The notes: generated from the letters alone by a model not told the origin. DNA of 64,000 nucleotides from Prevotella sp. (GCA_022781445.1 JALETQ010000004.1:1-64000), one strand, 5' to 3'; numbered from the stretch's first letter, positions 1-9,729 are shown. Numbers and translations are program-made.

Positions 1-36
1 ACAGAAAATTTCAGTAACTTTGTCTTTGGTAATCAT
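1..36 (-). CDS. IS982-family transposase, N-terminal 12 codons only (partial)
   Basis: Only codons 1-12 (MITKDKVTEIFC) are inside the window. They parallel MVTEDKVTEIFC at the start of the relic whose start codon is at 19307. That shared start, plus shared upstream DNA, is the reason for the call. The gene is transcribed leftward, like the ribosomal operon beside it. Confidence 0.65.
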   Translation of the reverse strand, partial: MITKDKVTEIFC

Positions 37-140
37 CGTCTGTTGTTTTTGTAACTATTTGATTTACACCTATAAAGATACAAAATAATAGCGAGATTAC
101 CAACTTTTATCACAAGTTTTTTTATCCCGAACTCAGGTTA
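1..140 (-). mobile_element. IS982-type insertion sequence, 5' end (runs off the left edge)
   Basis: On the minus strand a start codon at 34-36 opens MITKDKVTEIFC, the N-terminus I associate with IS982-family transposases of Bacteroidota; the rest lies outside the window. The upstream 100 bp resembles the same part of the relic at 18790-19410 closely. The outer end is probably the terminal repeat TTATCCCGAACTCAGGTTA at 122-140. A TATCTTTA-like box near 72-79 on the minus strand could be the transposase promoter. Whether this copy is intact cannot be judged. Family assignment is by remembered motif. Confidence 0.7.
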
Positions 141-194
141 CCAAATGTCCATTACGCCTACGATTTGATGCAAATCTATATGTCGTCACATATG

Positions 195-232
195 AAAAAG
201 GAGGGAATACCTTTAATGGGTAAACCCTCCTT
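195..232 (-). terminator. Rho-independent terminator of the ribosomal superoperon
   Basis: The perfect 8-bp inverted repeat AAGGAGGG (198-205) and CCCTCCTT (225-232) forms a hairpin. On the minus strand it is followed by a short U run from 199-195. It lies about 180 bp past the rplQ stop codon and before the IS982 end, as expected for the end of the operon. Confidence 0.8.
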
Positions 233-411
233 GATGAGCTATCTGAACTATGCGTGACCGGATTACCATACCTGTGAAGCGTGCATCGCCTATAGATAAC
301 TTGTTGTAGAGAAACAACTTTCTTAACATCTAAAAGCGATGAAACTGCCGACTTACATGGATGTCAAGCGGTCAATCCGCAGAATCACTTCAGTCGTAAA
401 CTGAACGAAGA
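233..411. other. Gap between rplQ and its terminator
   Basis: This is about 180 bp of apparently non-coding DNA that would form the 3' untranslated region of the ribosomal operon. I see no convincing ORF, tRNA or further hairpin in it. Confidence 0.5.
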
Positions 412-900
412 TTATTCAGCCTTGGCTGTTTCTTCAGCAACGACTTCAGCAGCGGGTGCTTCGACGGCTTCTGCAGCCTTATTGGAACGACGGCTTCTGC
501 GTGTCTTCTTGGCACCTGCGGCAGGAGTTTTGGCCATATTCTCGTTAAAGTCGACCAGCTCAATGAAGCAGATAGAAGCGGCATCACCTTGACGCGTACC
601 AAGCTTGATGATACGTGTGTAACCGCCGGGGCGATCACCCACCTTCATGGCTACCTCTCCAAAGAGTTCCTTGATGGCTTCCTTGTTTTGAAGATAGCTG
701 AAAACAACGCGACGAGAGTTGGTGCTGTCGTCTTTGCTACGGGTGATTAAAGGCTCAACATATTTCTTGAGTGCCTTGGCCTTGGCGAGAGTCGTAGTGA
801 TTCTTTTGTGCATAATCAGCGAGATGGCCATGTTGGCGAGCATGGCATTACGATGATCGGCAGTACGACTCAGATGATTGAATTTTTTATTGTGTCTCAT
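412..900 (-). CDS. rplQ: 50S ribosomal protein L17
   Basis: L17 is a large-subunit protein that binds 23S rRNA near the exit-tunnel side. The opening [17 protein letters not shown] is diagnostic and the conserved core fills roughly residues 1-120. Residues 120-162 form an Ala/Glu/Lys-rich low-complexity tail, longer than the approximately 120-residue E. coli protein; such extensions are common in Bacteroidota. It is the last gene of the superoperon, 99 bp downstream of rpoA with a hairpin in the gap, and is followed by a terminator at 195-232. Confidence 0.98.
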   Translation of the reverse strand: MRHNKKFNHLSRTADHRNAMLANMAISLIMHKRITTTLAKAKALKKYVEPLITRSKDDSTNSRRVVFSYLQNKEAIKELFGEVAMKVGDRPGGYTRIIKLGTRQGDAASICFIELVDFNENMAKTPAAGAKKTRRSRRSNKAAEAVEAPAAEVVAEETAKAE

Positions 901-942
901 TGTTGTTTTTTTATTGCAGACAAAAGAACAGCGAAGATAGGG

Positions 943-985
943 AAGCGTAAGCCGACAACCTCTTGGAGCCGGCGGCTGACGCTTC
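943..985 (-). other. Hairpin in the rpoA-rplQ gap
   Basis: GAAGCGT-A-AGCCG (943-955) pairs with CGGCT-G-ACGCTTC (973-985), with one mismatch, in the 99-bp gap between rpoA and rplQ. No U tract follows on the minus strand, so an RNA processing or stability element is more likely than a full terminator. Confidence 0.45.
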
Positions 986-999
986 GATATACGCTCGAT

Positions 1000-1992
1000 T
1001 TATTCTCTGTCTAATTTATACTTTGTAATGTCGGTTCCAAACGACAGATTCAGACCTTCGAGCAAATCATCAAGCTCAGAAAGCGATTTCTTACCGAAGT
1101 TGCGGAATTTAAGGAGGTCGGTCTTGTTGTATTGAACCAGATCACCAAGTGTTTCGACATCGGCAGCCTTCAGACAGTTGAGCGCACGAACCGAAAGGTT
1201 CATGTCGACCAGACGAGTCTTGAGAAGCTGGCGCATATGAAGCACTTCTTCGTCAAACTCTTGGTTACCATCAAGTTCGGGGCTCTCGTGAGTAATCTTC
1301 TCATCGGAGAACAACTGGAAGTGATGAATCAGGATTTTGGCGGCTTCCTTGAGCGCATCTTTCGGGAGTATGGAACCATCCGTGGTCACTTCGAGAATAA
1401 GCTTGTCGTAGTCGGTCTTTTGTTCGACACGGTAAGGCTCAACCGAATATTTGACATTACGGATAGGGGTGTAGATAGAATCGATTGGAATTACATTGAC
1501 ATCAGTGCAGTATTCTCTATTCTCATCAGCAGAAACATATCCACGTCCTTTGTTGATGGTGAGATCAATCTGCATTGAAGCTTTGACATCTAAATGACAA
1601 ATCACCAAATCAGGGTTTAACACTTCAAATCCAGTCAGATACTTACCAATGTCACCGGCCTTGAACTCGGTGGAGTTCTCAACGGTGATACTGACTTTTT
1701 CGTTCTCGAATTCTTCTACTACTTGCTTGAATCTAACTTGCTTGAGATTCAAGATCATGTTGGTTACATCTTCTTTTACACCGGACACCGATGAGAATTC
1801 GTGATCAACACCTTGTATTTTGATGGTATTGATGGCGTAACCCTCAAGCGATGAAAGAAGTATGCGGCGAAGCGAGTTACCGATGGTTACCCCAAAGCCC
1901 GGCTCAAGAGGACGGAATTCGAATTTGCCGAATCTGTCGTCAGCCTCCAACATTACAACTTTATCGGGTTTTTGAAATGCTAATATCGCCAT
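1000..1992 (-). CDS. rpoA: DNA-directed RNA polymerase subunit alpha
   Basis: The alpha subunit dimerises to nucleate RNA polymerase assembly, and its C-terminal domain contacts promoter DNA and activators. The 330-residue length is typical. The N-terminal domain begins [19 protein letters not shown] and contains the conserved [21 protein letters not shown] segment around residues 26-46. The C-terminal domain (about 250-315) carries the [19 protein letters not shown] helix-hairpin-helix. It sits in the usual alpha-operon position, 13 bp after rpsD and before rplQ. Confidence 0.99.
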   Translation of the reverse strand: MAILAFQKPDKVVMLEADDRFGKFEFRPLEPGFGVTIGNSLRRILLSSLEGYAINTIKIQGVDHEFSSVSGVKEDVTNMILNLKQVRFKQVVEEFENEKVSITVENSTEFKAGDIGKYLTGFEVLNPDLVICHLDVKASMQIDLTINKGRGYVSADENREYCTDVNVIPIDSIYTPIRNVKYSVEPYRVEQKTDYDKLILEVTTDGSILPKDALKEAAKILIHHFQLFSDEKITHESPELDGNQEFDEEVLHMRQLLKTRLVDMNLSVRALNCLKAADVETLGDLVQYNKTDLLKFRNFGKKSLSELDDLLEGLNLSFGTDITKYKLDRE

Positions 1993-2005
1993 TAATTCAA
2001 TGATT

Positions 2006-2611
2006 TTATTTAGAGTACAACTCTACGATTAATTGCTCCTTGATGTTCTCGGGAATGTCAGCACGATCGGGCTTGTGTAAGAAGCGGCCGCTCTTGCTGT
2101 TTTCATCCCATTCGATCCATGGATATTTGCTGTGATTGAATCCTGCCAAGGCTGCCTCGATGACTTCCAAAGACTTGGCTTTTTCGCGAACACCGACAAT
2201 CTGACCGGGTTTAACAGCGTAGGAAGGGATATTGACAACCTTTCCATCAACGACAATGTGCTTGTGACCTACGAGCTGACGGGCAGCTGCGCGAGTGGGA
2301 GCAAGTCCGAGACGGAAAACGACATTATCAAGACGACTTTCGAGATTTTGAAGCAACACCTCACCGGTAATACCGGCAGCCTTGGATGCTTTCTCGAACA
2401 TGTTACGGAACTGACGTTCAAGCACGCCGTAAGTGTACTTGGCTTTTTGCTTCTCTGCCAACATGACTGCGTACTCCGACATTTTGCGGCGACGGTTGTT
2501 GCCATGCTGTCCGGGAGGGAAGTTTCTCCTGGACAAAACTTTGTCAGCGCCGAAGATGGGTTCACCAAATCGACGCGCAATTTTTGATTTCGGTCCTATA
2601 TATCTAGCCAT
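2006..2611 (-). CDS. rpsD: 30S ribosomal protein S4
   Basis: S4 is a primary 16S rRNA-binding assembly protein and in many bacteria a translational repressor of the alpha operon. I chose the start at 2611 ([18 protein letters not shown]), giving 201 residues; an in-frame ATG 12 codons upstream is not supported by family length. The S4 RNA-binding domain ([18 protein letters not shown], about residues 90-107) is clear. It lacks the N-terminal zinc-binding cysteine cluster. Gaps are 13 bp to rpoA and 28 bp from rpsK. Confidence 0.98.
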   Translation of the reverse strand: MARYIGPKSKIARRFGEPIFGADKVLSRRNFPPGQHGNNRRRKMSEYAVMLAEKQKAKYTYGVLERQFRNMFEKASKAAGITGEVLLQNLESRLDNVVFRLGLAPTRAAARQLVGHKHIVVDGKVVNIPSYAVKPGQIVGVREKAKSLEVIEAALAGFNHSKYPWIEWDENSKSGRFLHKPDRADIPENIKEQLIVELYSK

Positions 2612-2639
2612 AATAAAAAATGTGTTTCTAAATAATTGA

Positions 2640-3029
2640 TTATACACGACGACGTTTCGGAGGACGACAGCCGTTGTGAGGAAGTGGTGTCACGTCAATG
2701 ATTTCGGTCACTTCGATACCTGCACCATGCACGGCACGAATAGCCGACTCACGTCCGTTACCGGGACCTTTCACGAAAGCTTTTACTTTACGAAGGCCTA
2801 AGTCGAATGCGACTTTAGCGCAGTCTTCGGCAGCCATTTGGGCAGCATAGGGAGTGTTCTTCTTAGAACCACGGAATCCCATCTTACCGGCTGAAGACCA
2901 AGAAATAACCTGACCCTCGCTGTTGGCGAGCGATACAATGATATTATTGAAAGAGCTATGTACATGCAGCTGTCCCATTGCATCAACTCTGACGTTTCTT
3001 TTCTTTGATGTTACTGTTTTTTTTGCCAT
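2640..3029 (-). CDS. rpsK: 30S ribosomal protein S11
   Basis: S11 lies on the 30S platform next to the mRNA exit. The protein is 129 residues, normal for the family. It carries the conserved [18 protein letters not shown] segment near the N-terminus and the C-terminal [24 protein letters not shown] motif (here [19 protein letters not shown]). It is in alpha-operon order between rpsM (17 bp gap) and rpsD (28 bp gap). Confidence 0.99.
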   Translation of the reverse strand: MAKKTVTSKKRNVRVDAMGQLHVHSSFNNIIVSLANSEGQVISWSSAGKMGFRGSKKNTPYAAQMAAEDCAKVAFDLGLRKVKAFVKGPGNGRESAIRAVHGAGIEVTEIIDVTPLPHNGCRPPKRRRV

Positions 3030-3046
3030 GTCTATACCCTTTCTAA

Positions 3047-3427
3047 TTACTTGGTAGCTTTCTTCTTGTTAGCAACGGTCTTCTTCCGACCTTTGCGAGT
3101 ACGAGCATTGTTCTTGGTGCTTTGACCGCGAACGGGAAGACCAATACGGTGACGGATGCCGCGATAACAACCGATATCCATCAGACGCTTGATGTTCAAC
3201 TGGATCTCGCTACGGAGATCACCTTCTACTTTGAATTCAGCGCCGATAATTTCACGGATCTTGGCTGCTTGATCGTCAGACCATTCGCTGACTTTCAAAT
3301 CGGGGCTTACGCCTGCCTTATCCAATATCTTTGCTGAACTACTTCGACCGATACCATAGATATAGGTCAATGCGATTTCGCCACGCTTGTTTTGGGGCAA
3401 ATCTACTCCAACAATTCTTATTGCCAT
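3047..3427 (-). CDS. rpsM: 30S ribosomal protein S13
   Basis: S13 sits in the head of the small subunit and contacts the P-site tRNA and the bridge to L5. The chosen start at 3427 gives [20 protein letters not shown] and 126 residues, the family norm; a longer reading frame with 22 extra codons has no S13 similarity. [16 protein letters not shown] and [20 protein letters not shown] motifs are present, followed by the basic C-terminal tail. rpmJ precedes it by 72 bp and rpsK follows by 17 bp. Confidence 0.98.
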   Translation of the reverse strand: MAIRIVGVDLPQNKRGEIALTYIYGIGRSSSAKILDKAGVSPDLKVSEWSDDQAAKIREIIGAEFKVEGDLRSEIQLNIKRLMDIGCYRGIRHRIGLPVRGQSTKNNARTRKGRKKTVANKKKATK

Positions 3428-3499
3428 TTGTTTTACTAAAAAATTAAAGTGATAATGTTTCTTGTTTTGGCCTCCGACAGTTATTTCTGTCATGAAGGT

Positions 3500-3616
3500 T
3501 TAACCCTGACGCATCTTGTATTTGGGATTCTTCTTGTTGATAACAAAAAGACGACCTTTACGACGCACGATTTTACAATCAGGGGTACGCTTCTTTAATG
3601 ATGCTCTTGTCTTCAT
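3500..3616 (-). CDS. rpmJ: 50S ribosomal protein L36 (zinc-free form)
   Basis: This 38-codon gene reads [20 protein letters not shown] at its start and ends [10 protein letters not shown]. It is the standard L36 length and lies between infA (10 bp gap) and rpsM. Of the four zinc ligands of the C+ form (C11, C14, C27, H32), only one cysteine remains (C14); the others are T, N and Y. It is therefore the C- form that folds without zinc, as is usual in Bacteroidota. Confidence 0.96.
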   Translation of the reverse strand: MKTRASLKKRTPDCKIVRRKGRLFVINKKNPKYKMRQG

Positions 3617-3626
3617 TTGTTTATAT

Positions 3627-3845
3627 TTATTTGTATCTGAATACGATTCTGCCTTTGGTAAGGTCGTACGGACTCATCTCTACCTTGACCTTGTCACCCG
3701 GAAGGATCTTAATGTAGTGCATTCGCATCTTCCCTGAAATGTGGGCTATGATCTGCACGCCATTCTCGAGCTCTACCCGGAACATGGCATTTGAGAGAGA
3801 TTCAATGATTGTTCCGTCTTGTTCTATCGCGTTTTGCTTTGCCAT
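3627..3845 (-). CDS. infA: Translation initiation factor IF-1
   Basis: IF-1 is an S1/OB-fold protein that blocks the ribosomal A site during initiation. The 72-residue protein starts [20 protein letters not shown] and contains the family signature FRVELENG and [20 protein letters not shown]. It lies 10 bp upstream of rpmJ. The gap on its upstream side to secY is 398 bp, unusually wide for this operon. Confidence 0.98.
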   Translation of the reverse strand: MAKQNAIEQDGTIIESLSNAMFRVELENGVQIIAHISGKMRMHYIKILPGDKVKVEMSPYDLTKGRIVFRYK

Positions 3846-4243
3846 AATAAATTATCTTGCTTTGTATTAAGCCGTATCTTTTCTGACCGTTGGTGAAACC
3901 TGGATGTAGGCAATGTAAGAAAGTATCTTTCCATGTGCCGACATGTACTTGAAAAAACCACTTTGTCTCAGAGTCTTGAATGTCTACTTGGTAAACGTTA
4001 AGAGAGCGTCGCATGGACGGCATGGGTCGCGGAAAGTGTCATTCTGCAATGAGTCTGTGTGATGCTTCACGGAACAGAAGATGAACCGCAAGTTCTGATG
4101 AAAGGAGATCAACTGTCGGCTGAATAGGGAATTTGTTTCCTCTTGGTTGTGCCAATCGCCGAGACAAGTACGAGTGAATCGACTTGCCCGGCGTATCAGC
4201 ATATTTTCAACTTCGGTCAAAAGAATGTGTCATGATGCAGGCA
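3846..4243. other. 398-bp gap between secY and infA where map is expected
   Basis: All three minus-strand frames were read and none shows methionine aminopeptidase motifs or any family I recognise. The frames that are open (roughly 3802-4023 and 3984-4220) look like random coding. I see no tRNA fold or strong hairpin. The operon may be transcribed through it, or a second promoter could lie here, but no clean TAnnTTTG box stands out on the minus strand. Confidence 0.5.
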
Positions 4244-5578
4244 TCAATATGCGTTCACACTCGCACGAGTGCGACCGGAATTGAGCAAACCGTCGTAATG
4301 ACGCATCATGAGGTGACTTTCTATCTGTTGAAGGGTATCGATGACAACACCGATGAGAATCAACAACGAGGTTCCTCCAAAGAACTGCGCGAATGCCTGT
4401 TGCACATTCAGCAATCCAGCCAAAGCTGGCATCACGGCAATCAAGGCGATAAACAACGAACCCGGAAGCGTGAGGCGTGTCATGACAGTGTCGATGAAAT
4501 CGGCGGTATCCTTACCGGGTTTGACACCGGGAATGAAGCCGTTATTTCTCTTCATGTCTTCAGCCATCTGAGTGGGATTCAGTGTTATGGCGGTATAGAA
4601 GAACGTAAAAGCAATGATCAACGCAGCAAAGATGATGTTGTAAGGAAGGCTGGTATGATCTATCAGAGAGCGTACAAACCAATTTGTTGAATCTGCGGAA
4701 TACTGAACGACAGCCAACGGAAGGAACATCAATGCCTGTGCGAAGATGATAGGCATCACATTGGCAGCAAAGAGCTTTAGGGGAATGTACTGACGTGCAC
4801 CACCATATTGCTTGTTGCCAATGACACGTTTTGCATATTGTACGGGTATCTTACGAACACCTTGAACCAAGAGGATAGCTGCACAAACAACAGCAAACAG
4901 GATGAGAATCTCAATGATGAACATCACCAGACCACCACCCGAAATCGCAGTGAAGCGTGAGGTAACCTCCTGCACGAATGCTTGAGGAAGACGGGCGATG
5001 ATACCGATCATGATAATCAAAGAAATACCGTTACCAATGCCTTTATCGGTGATACGCTCACCCAACCAAAGGATGAACATACTGCCGGCAGCTAAAATGA
5101 TTGTGGCAGGAAACATGAATACAGTCCAGTCAATGCCTTGAGCCAGCGCTCCGGCTGACTGTGTCTTTAGATTGAGAAGATAAGAAGGAGCCTGGAAAAG
5201 CAGAATGGCAACCGTCAGAACACGGGTATACCAACTGATCTTCTTACGACCACTCTCGCCTTCGCGCTGCATTTTCTGGAAATAAGGCACAGCAACAGCA
5301 AGCAACTGCATGACAATTGATGCTGAAATGTATGGCATGATTCCCAAAGCAAAGATAGAAGCATTGGAAAATGCACCACCTGAAAACATGTCGAGCAACG
5401 ACATTAAACCGCCTTCGGTCTGAGATTGGAGTTGAGCCAAGCCGCCGGGATCAATACCGGGCAGCACGACGAACGAACCGAAACGATAAATTGCAACGAA
5501 AAGGATAGTAATCAAAATGCGCTGACGCAAATCTTCAACCTTCCAGCAATTCTTCAGTGCCTCAATAAACTTTTTCAT
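4244..5578 (-). CDS. secY: Protein translocase subunit SecY
   Basis: SecY is the channel of the Sec translocon in the inner membrane. The 444-residue protein begins MKKFIEALKNCWKVEDLRQR and has about ten hydrophobic segments. Recognisable family segments include LGIMPYISASIVMQLL (about residues 80-95), GIGNGISLIIMIGI (about 180-195) and GFIPGVKPG in the cytosolic loop before TM9. It starts 4 bp after the rplO stop, so translation is probably coupled. Confidence 0.98.
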   Translation of the reverse strand: MKKFIEALKNCWKVEDLRQRILITILFVAIYRFGSFVVLPGIDPGGLAQLQSQTEGGLMSLLDMFSGGAFSNASIFALGIMPYISASIVMQLLAVAVPYFQKMQREGESGRKKISWYTRVLTVAILLFQAPSYLLNLKTQSAGALAQGIDWTVFMFPATIILAAGSMFILWLGERITDKGIGNGISLIIMIGIIARLPQAFVQEVTSRFTAISGGGLVMFIIEILILFAVVCAAILLVQGVRKIPVQYAKRVIGNKQYGGARQYIPLKLFAANVMPIIFAQALMFLPLAVVQYSADSTNWFVRSLIDHTSLPYNIIFAALIIAFTFFYTAITLNPTQMAEDMKRNNGFIPGVKPGKDTADFIDTVMTRLTLPGSLFIALIAVMPALAGLLNVQQAFAQFFGGTSLLILIGVVIDTLQQIESHLMMRHYDGLLNSGRTRASVNAY

Positions 5579-5582
5579 GTAT

Positions 5583-6029
5583 TTAGATTGTTGTTGTGTT
5601 ACCTCCTACTGATTTGATGGCTTCTTCGGCTTTCTTAGAAAAAGCATGAGCTTCAACATCAAGTTTGGCGGTCAATTCGCCTTTGCCAAGAATCTTAACG
5701 AGTTCCTTGCCGTTTGTCAAGCCGGCCTGCTTCAGTTCGGCGATACCGATTTTGGCATAACCATGCTTCTCAACCAAAGTCTGGAGTGTAGACAAGTTCA
5801 CTGCAAAATATTCTTTGTGGTTGATGTTCTTGAATCCGGCTTTGGGCACGCGACGTTGCAAGGGCATCTGACCACCTTCGAAACCAATCTTTCTCTTGTA
5901 ACCGGAACGGGCCTTTGCACCTTTGTGACCTCGTGTTGAAGTGCCACCGAGACCGGAACCCGGACCACGCCCGATACGACGGCGTGTTTTCGTAGAGCCG
6001 GGAGCAGGTTTTAAAGTATGTAATTTCAT
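5583..6029 (-). CDS. rplO: 50S ribosomal protein L15
   Basis: L15 is a late-assembly 23S rRNA-binding protein. The 148 residues show the Gly/Arg-rich N-terminus (TRRRIGRGPGSGLGGTSTRG) and the GFEGGQMPLQRRVPKAGF motif, both diagnostic. The order rpmD-rplO-secY is standard for the spc operon. Gaps are 23 bp from rpmD and 4 bp to secY. Confidence 0.99.
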   Translation of the reverse strand: MKLHTLKPAPGSTKTRRRIGRGPGSGLGGTSTRGHKGAKARSGYKRKIGFEGGQMPLQRRVPKAGFKNINHKEYFAVNLSTLQTLVEKHGYAKIGIAELKQAGLTNGKELVKILGKGELTAKLDVEAHAFSKKAEEAIKSVGGNTTTI

Positions 6030-6052
6030 GAGTTCTTTTCTTTATAAAGTTA

Positions 6053-6229
6053 TTATTCAACTATTGTTATCAGATGACGAACTTTACGAATCATACCTCT
6101 GATAGAAGGAGTATCTTCGCATTCAACAACTTGAGAAATCTTACGAAGACCCAAAGCCTGTAGCGTACGTTTTTGGTCTATCGGATAACCGATCTTACTC
6201 TTGATTTGCTTGATTTTAATTGTTGCCAT
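6053..6229 (-). CDS. rpmD: 50S ribosomal protein L30
   Basis: L30 is a small 23S rRNA-binding protein. From the start at 6229 it is 58 residues, [20 protein letters not shown] to the C-terminal VRHLITIVE. The family motif [17 protein letters not shown] is present. A further 28 in-frame codons upstream overlap rpsE and were rejected. It lies 13 bp after rpsE and 23 bp before rplO. Confidence 0.97.
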   Translation of the reverse strand: MATIKIKQIKSKIGYPIDQKRTLQALGLRKISQVVECEDTPSIRGMIRKVRHLITIVE

Positions 6230-6242
6230 ACAAAATATCTCC

Positions 6243-6755
6243 TTATCCTCTAAATACTTTTTCCATACTAATGCCCCTATCATGTGCCACAGCGTATGCA
6301 TCACGCATTTCACTGAGAGCGAGGATAGTAGCTTTCACGAGATTGTGGGGGTTAGATGAACCCTTCGATTTAGAAAGCACGTCGGTAATACCGGCACTCT
6401 CAAGAACAGCACGCATAGCACCACCGGCAACCATACCGGTACCGGGAGCAGCGGGCTTCATAAATACTTGAGCACCACCAAAACGACATTCCATCTCGTG
6501 GGGAATAGTACCTTTCAACACAGGAACCTTCACAAGATTCTTCTTGGCGGCTTCTGTACCTTTTGCGATAGCTGCGGTTACTTCTCCGGCTTTGCCCAAG
6601 CCCCAACCGACAACTCCGTTACCATCACCGACAACGACGATGGCAGCAAATGTGAATGTGCGACCACCTTTTGTTACCTTGGTAACACGGTTAATAGCCA
6701 CCAAGCGGTCTTTGAGTTCCATGTCACTATTTAATCTTACTCTATTCATTGCCAT
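6243..6755 (-). CDS. rpsE: 30S ribosomal protein S5
   Basis: S5 contributes to decoding fidelity and mRNA unwinding at the entry channel. The 170-residue protein has the N-terminal double-stranded-RNA-binding domain ([19 protein letters not shown], about residues 18-36) and the C-terminal domain with [18 protein letters not shown]. The start at 6755 (MAMNRVRLN) is taken; Met3 is a possible alternative. It is 6 bp downstream of rplR. Confidence 0.98.
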   Translation of the reverse strand: MAMNRVRLNSDMELKDRLVAINRVTKVTKGGRTFTFAAIVVVGDGNGVVGWGLGKAGEVTAAIAKGTEAAKKNLVKVPVLKGTIPHEMECRFGGAQVFMKPAAPGTGMVAGGAMRAVLESAGITDVLSKSKGSSNPHNLVKATILALSEMRDAYAVAHDRGISMEKVFRG

Positions 6756-6761
6756 AATCGT

Positions 6762-7106
6762 TTAAAAATTAAGTCCACCTTTACGTGCAGCATCAGCCAG
6801 TTCTTTGACACGCCCGTGATACAAGTATCCGTTACGGTCAAAAACCACTTTATCAACACCAACTTCTTGAGCTTTCTGTGCAACTAATTCACCAACTTTG
6901 GCAGCTTGTTCTTTTTTGGGCATGGATTCCATACCCAGCGAAGAAGCCGAAACCAATGTAGTGCCGGTCAAATCATTGATAATTTGAACGTAAATTTGCT
7001 TGTTGGAACGAAAAACACTCATACGAGGACGTTCGGCCGTTCCGTTTACGCTCTTGCGAATTCTATATTTGATCTTAGTTCTTCTTTCTACTTTCTTTGT
7101 TGTCAT
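6762..7106 (-). CDS. rplR: 50S ribosomal protein L18
   Basis: L18 binds 5S rRNA and attaches it to the large subunit. The protein has 114 residues and shows [20 protein letters not shown] near the N-terminus and the C-terminal [20 protein letters not shown] signature. Position between rplF (18 bp gap) and rpsE (6 bp gap) is canonical. Confidence 0.99.
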   Translation of the reverse strand: MTTKKVERRTKIKYRIRKSVNGTAERPRMSVFRSNKQIYVQIINDLTGTTLVSASSLGMESMPKKEQAAKVGELVAQKAQEVGVDKVVFDRNGYLYHGRVKELADAARKGGLNF

Positions 7107-7124
7107 AATCGTATAAATTTAATG

Positions 7125-7691
7125 TTATTTAGCCGAAGCTGACTTGCCAGATTTTCTACGAATAACTTCGCCCTGGAACAAAATACCTTTGCCTTTGTAA
7201 GGTTCGGGCATACGGAAAGAACGAATTTTGGCACATATAAGTCCGAGCAACTCTTTATTGCAAGACTCTAAGATTAAGATAGGATTCTGGTTACGCTCTG
7301 ATTTGGTCTCTACTTTCACTTCACCGGGGAGTTGGATGAAAATGGGATGGGTATAACCGAGAGCAAACTCTATCAAATTACCTTGGTTAGATACTCTGTA
7401 ACCTACACCGACCAATTCAAGTGTTTTCTTAAAACCTTCACTAACACCAATGACCATATTGTTGATCAAAGAGCGATACAAGCCGTGAAACGCTTGCTTT
7501 TGCTTGTAGTTAACAGGGTTGTTCTCGTCAACTTCGAATGTAATCTGGTTGCTTTCGATTTTAACGAGGATAGAAGCATCTACTTTCTGAGAAAGTTCAC
7601 CTTTGGGTCCTTTGACCGTGATGATACCATTATTATTGGTAACAGTCACACCTGCCGGGATAGCAATGGGTAATTTACCTATTCTAGACAT
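7125..7691 (-). CDS. rplF: 50S ribosomal protein L6
   Basis: L6 sits near the sarcin-ricin loop and the factor-binding site. The protein is 188 residues, starting MSRIGKLPIAIPAGVTVT, with the two duplicated L6 domains and the C-terminal signature PEPYKGKGILFQGEVIRRK. It is 15 bp after rpsH and 18 bp before rplR. Confidence 0.99.
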   Translation of the reverse strand: MSRIGKLPIAIPAGVTVTNNNGIITVKGPKGELSQKVDASILVKIESNQITFEVDENNPVNYKQKQAFHGLYRSLINNMVIGVSEGFKKTLELVGVGYRVSNQGNLIEFALGYTHPIFIQLPGEVKVETKSERNQNPILILESCNKELLGLICAKIRSFRMPEPYKGKGILFQGEVIRRKSGKSASAK

Positions 7692-7706
7692 AAATAATAT
7701 CCTCCA

Positions 7707-8102
7707 TTAATATACATAGCAAAGAACTTCTCCACCAATCTTGAGATCAATGGCTTCTTTGTTAGTCATGACACCTTTGGATGTAGATAAAATTGCAATA
7801 CCCAATCCGTTGATAACTCTCGGCATATCTTTGTAGCCCGTGTACTTACGGAGACCCGGGGTAGAAACCCTTTTGAGATGCTTGATGGCATTCTTTTTGG
7901 TTTCAGGGTCATACTTCAAGGCCACTTTGATAGTACCTTGAGGTCCATCTTCAATGAACTTGTAGTTCAAGATGTAACCTTTCTCGAAGAGGATTTTGGT
8001 AATCTCTTTCTTCAAATTAGACGCAGGAACTTCAACAACGCGGTGATGAGCCATGATTGCGTTTCTTAACCTGGTCAGGTAATCTGCTATTGGATCTGTC
8101 AT
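7707..8102 (-). CDS. rpsH: 30S ribosomal protein S8
   Basis: S8 is a primary 16S rRNA-binding protein and, in Enterobacteria, the spc-operon repressor. The 131-residue protein begins MTDPIADYLTRLRNAIMAHH and ends with the conserved GIAILSTSKGVMTNKEA and GGEVLCYVY segments. It lies 55 bp downstream of rpsN, one of the longer gaps in this part of the operon. Confidence 0.99.
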   Translation of the reverse strand: MTDPIADYLTRLRNAIMAHHRVVEVPASNLKKEITKILFEKGYILNYKFIEDGPQGTIKVALKYDPETKKNAIKHLKRVSTPGLRKYTGYKDMPRVINGLGIAILSTSKGVMTNKEAIDLKIGGEVLCYVY

Positions 8103-8157
8103 ATTATAATTGTTTAATTAATCGGGCCTTTCCCGACAATATTAAATAAAAGCGTTT

Positions 8158-8460
8158 TTACCAACTTGCTTTTCTTACACCGGGAATCAATCCGGCAGAA
8201 GCCATTTCACGGAACTGAATACGTGAAATACCAAATTGGCGGATGTAACCTTTGGGACGACCGGTGATTTTGCAACGGTTATGCAAGCGAATGGGATTGG
8301 CATTCTTCGGGATGCTTTGCAGTTTGCGTGCAGCTTCGTATGCAGCAGCTGGATCTTCCGAAGTAGCAATAATCTTTTTCAAAGCAAGACGCTTTTCTGC
8401 ATAGCGAGCAACCAGTCTGGCACGTTTCACTTCACGTGCTTTCATTGATTCTTTTGCCAT
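8158..8460 (-). CDS. rpsN: 30S ribosomal protein S14 (long, zinc-free form)
   Basis: S14 binds 16S rRNA in the 30S head. At 100 residues it is the long, cysteine-free form rather than the 61-residue zinc form. It starts [20 protein letters not shown] and ends with [20 protein letters not shown] and [11 protein letters not shown]. It has no CxxC pairs. It is 5 bp after rplE and 55 bp before rpsH. Confidence 0.98.
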   Translation of the reverse strand: MAKESMKAREVKRARLVARYAEKRLALKKIIATSEDPAAAYEAARKLQSIPKNANPIRLHNRCKITGRPKGYIRQFGISRIQFREMASAGLIPGVRKASW

Positions 8461-8465
8461 CTTTC

Positions 8466-9020
8466 TTAATCGTTTTTAGCGTTTTTGAATGGAAGACCGA
8501 AAGCTTTAAGCAAAGCATAACCTTCTTCGTCAGTCTTTGCCGAAGTCACGAAGGTGATGTTCATACCTTGAATGCGGTCAATGTTGTCAATATTGATTTC
8601 AGGGAAAATGATTTGTTCCTGAATACCGAGGGTATAGTTACCTCTACCATCGAATTTGGTTTCAATTCCCTTGAAGTCGCGGATACGGGGGAGAGCGACT
8701 CTCACCAGCTTCTCAAGGAACTCGTACATACGTTCGCGACGCAATGTCACCATCACGCCGATCGGCATCTTCTTACGGAGTTTGAAGTTGGCAATATCCT
8801 TCTTCGAGAATGTTGCAACGGCCTTTTGACCGGTGATGGCAGAAATTTCGTTGATGGCAACATCAACAATTTTCTTGTCTTGAGTGGCATCACCCAAACC
8901 CTGGTTAACAACAATCTTCTTAAGAACAGGAATCTGCATGGAAGAAGAATAACTGAATTGCTCTTTCAATGCAGGAGCGATCTGCTCAGCATATACTTTC
9001 TTTAATTGTGCTGTATTCAT
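8466..9020 (-). CDS. rplE: 50S ribosomal protein L5
   Basis: L5 binds 5S rRNA and forms the intersubunit bridge to S13. The 184-residue protein shows the family segments [16 protein letters not shown] and [20 protein letters not shown], and [16 protein letters not shown] in the C-terminal half. Its ATG overlaps the rplX stop codon by one base (TAATG), implying translational coupling. Confidence 0.99.
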   Translation of the reverse strand: MNTAQLKKVYAEQIAPALKEQFSYSSSMQIPVLKKIVVNQGLGDATQDKKIVDVAINEISAITGQKAVATFSKKDIANFKLRKKMPIGVMVTLRRERMYEFLEKLVRVALPRIRDFKGIETKFDGRGNYTLGIQEQIIFPEINIDNIDRIQGMNITFVTSAKTDEEGYALLKAFGLPFKNAKND

Positions 9021-9340
9021 TATTTAATTTCCTCCCCAGATTTTTTAGCGACACGAACCTTTTTGCCGTCATCGGTTCTCTTGATGGCAATACGAGTGGC
9101 TTTACCACTCTTAGGATCTATCAGACTCAGATTTGAAATGTGAATGGGAGCTTCCATCTTGATAATACCTCCCTGCGGATTTTTGGCAGAGGGCTTGGCA
9201 CTTTTGGAAACGAGGTTGATACCTTCAACCAAAGCACGCTCCTTCTCGATCAAAACCTTGAGAACTTTACCGGTTTTGCCTTTATCTTCTCCAGCCAAGA
9301 CAATTACAGTATCGCCTTTTTTAATATGTAGCTTACTCAT
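9020..9340 (-). CDS. rplX: 50S ribosomal protein L24
   Basis: L24 is an assembly initiator for the 50S subunit and carries a KOW motif. The 106-residue protein begins [20 protein letters not shown], which is the KOW segment ([20 protein letters not shown]). It lies 21 bp after rplN and its stop codon overlaps the rplE start (TAATG). Confidence 0.99.
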   Translation of the reverse strand: MSKLHIKKGDTVIVLAGEDKGKTGKVLKVLIEKERALVEGINLVSKSAKPSAKNPQGGIIKMEAPIHISNLSLIDPKSGKATRIAIKRTDDGKKVRVAKKSGEEIK

Positions 9341-9361
9341 TTCTATTATTCTTTATTTTGG

Positions 9362-9727
9362 TTAGAGAACTTCAGGTGCCAAAGAAACCACTTTCATGTT
9401 CACGGCTCTCAGTTCACGTGCTACCGGACCGAAGATACGGCTACCACGCAATTCACCGGCATTATTCAACAACACACAAGCGTTATCATCGAAACGAATA
9501 TAGGATCCGTCTGCGCGACGAATTTCTTTCTTTGTTCGAACGATTAAAGCCTTTGATACTGCACCTTTTTTCAAATCACTAGACGGGATAACATTTTTGA
9601 CTGCCACAACAATCACGTCACCTACACTGGCATAACGGCGACGGGTTCCCCCAAGCACGCGGATACACAAGGCTTCGCGTGCACCGCTGTTATCACATAC
9701 GGTAAGTCTTGATTCTGCTTGTATCAT
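9362..9727 (-). CDS. rplN: 50S ribosomal protein L14
   Basis: L14 is a conserved 23S rRNA-binding protein at the subunit interface. The 121 residues begin [20 protein letters not shown], exactly the family N-terminus, and end with [11 protein letters not shown] and [10 protein letters not shown]. It follows rpsQ by 2 bp. Confidence 0.99.
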   Translation of the reverse strand: MIQAESRLTVCDNSGAREALCIRVLGGTRRRYASVGDVIVVAVKNVIPSSDLKKGAVSKALIVRTKKEIRRADGSYIRFDDNACVLLNNAGELRGSRIFGPVARELRAVNMKVVSLAPEVL

Positions 9728-9729
9728 AA

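Noticed and set aside
15..22. TAACTTTG as a plus-strand promoter
   Set aside because: It lies inside the IS982 transposase start (minus-strand codons for KVTE), and the same octamer at 19285-19292 is in the same codons of the relic.
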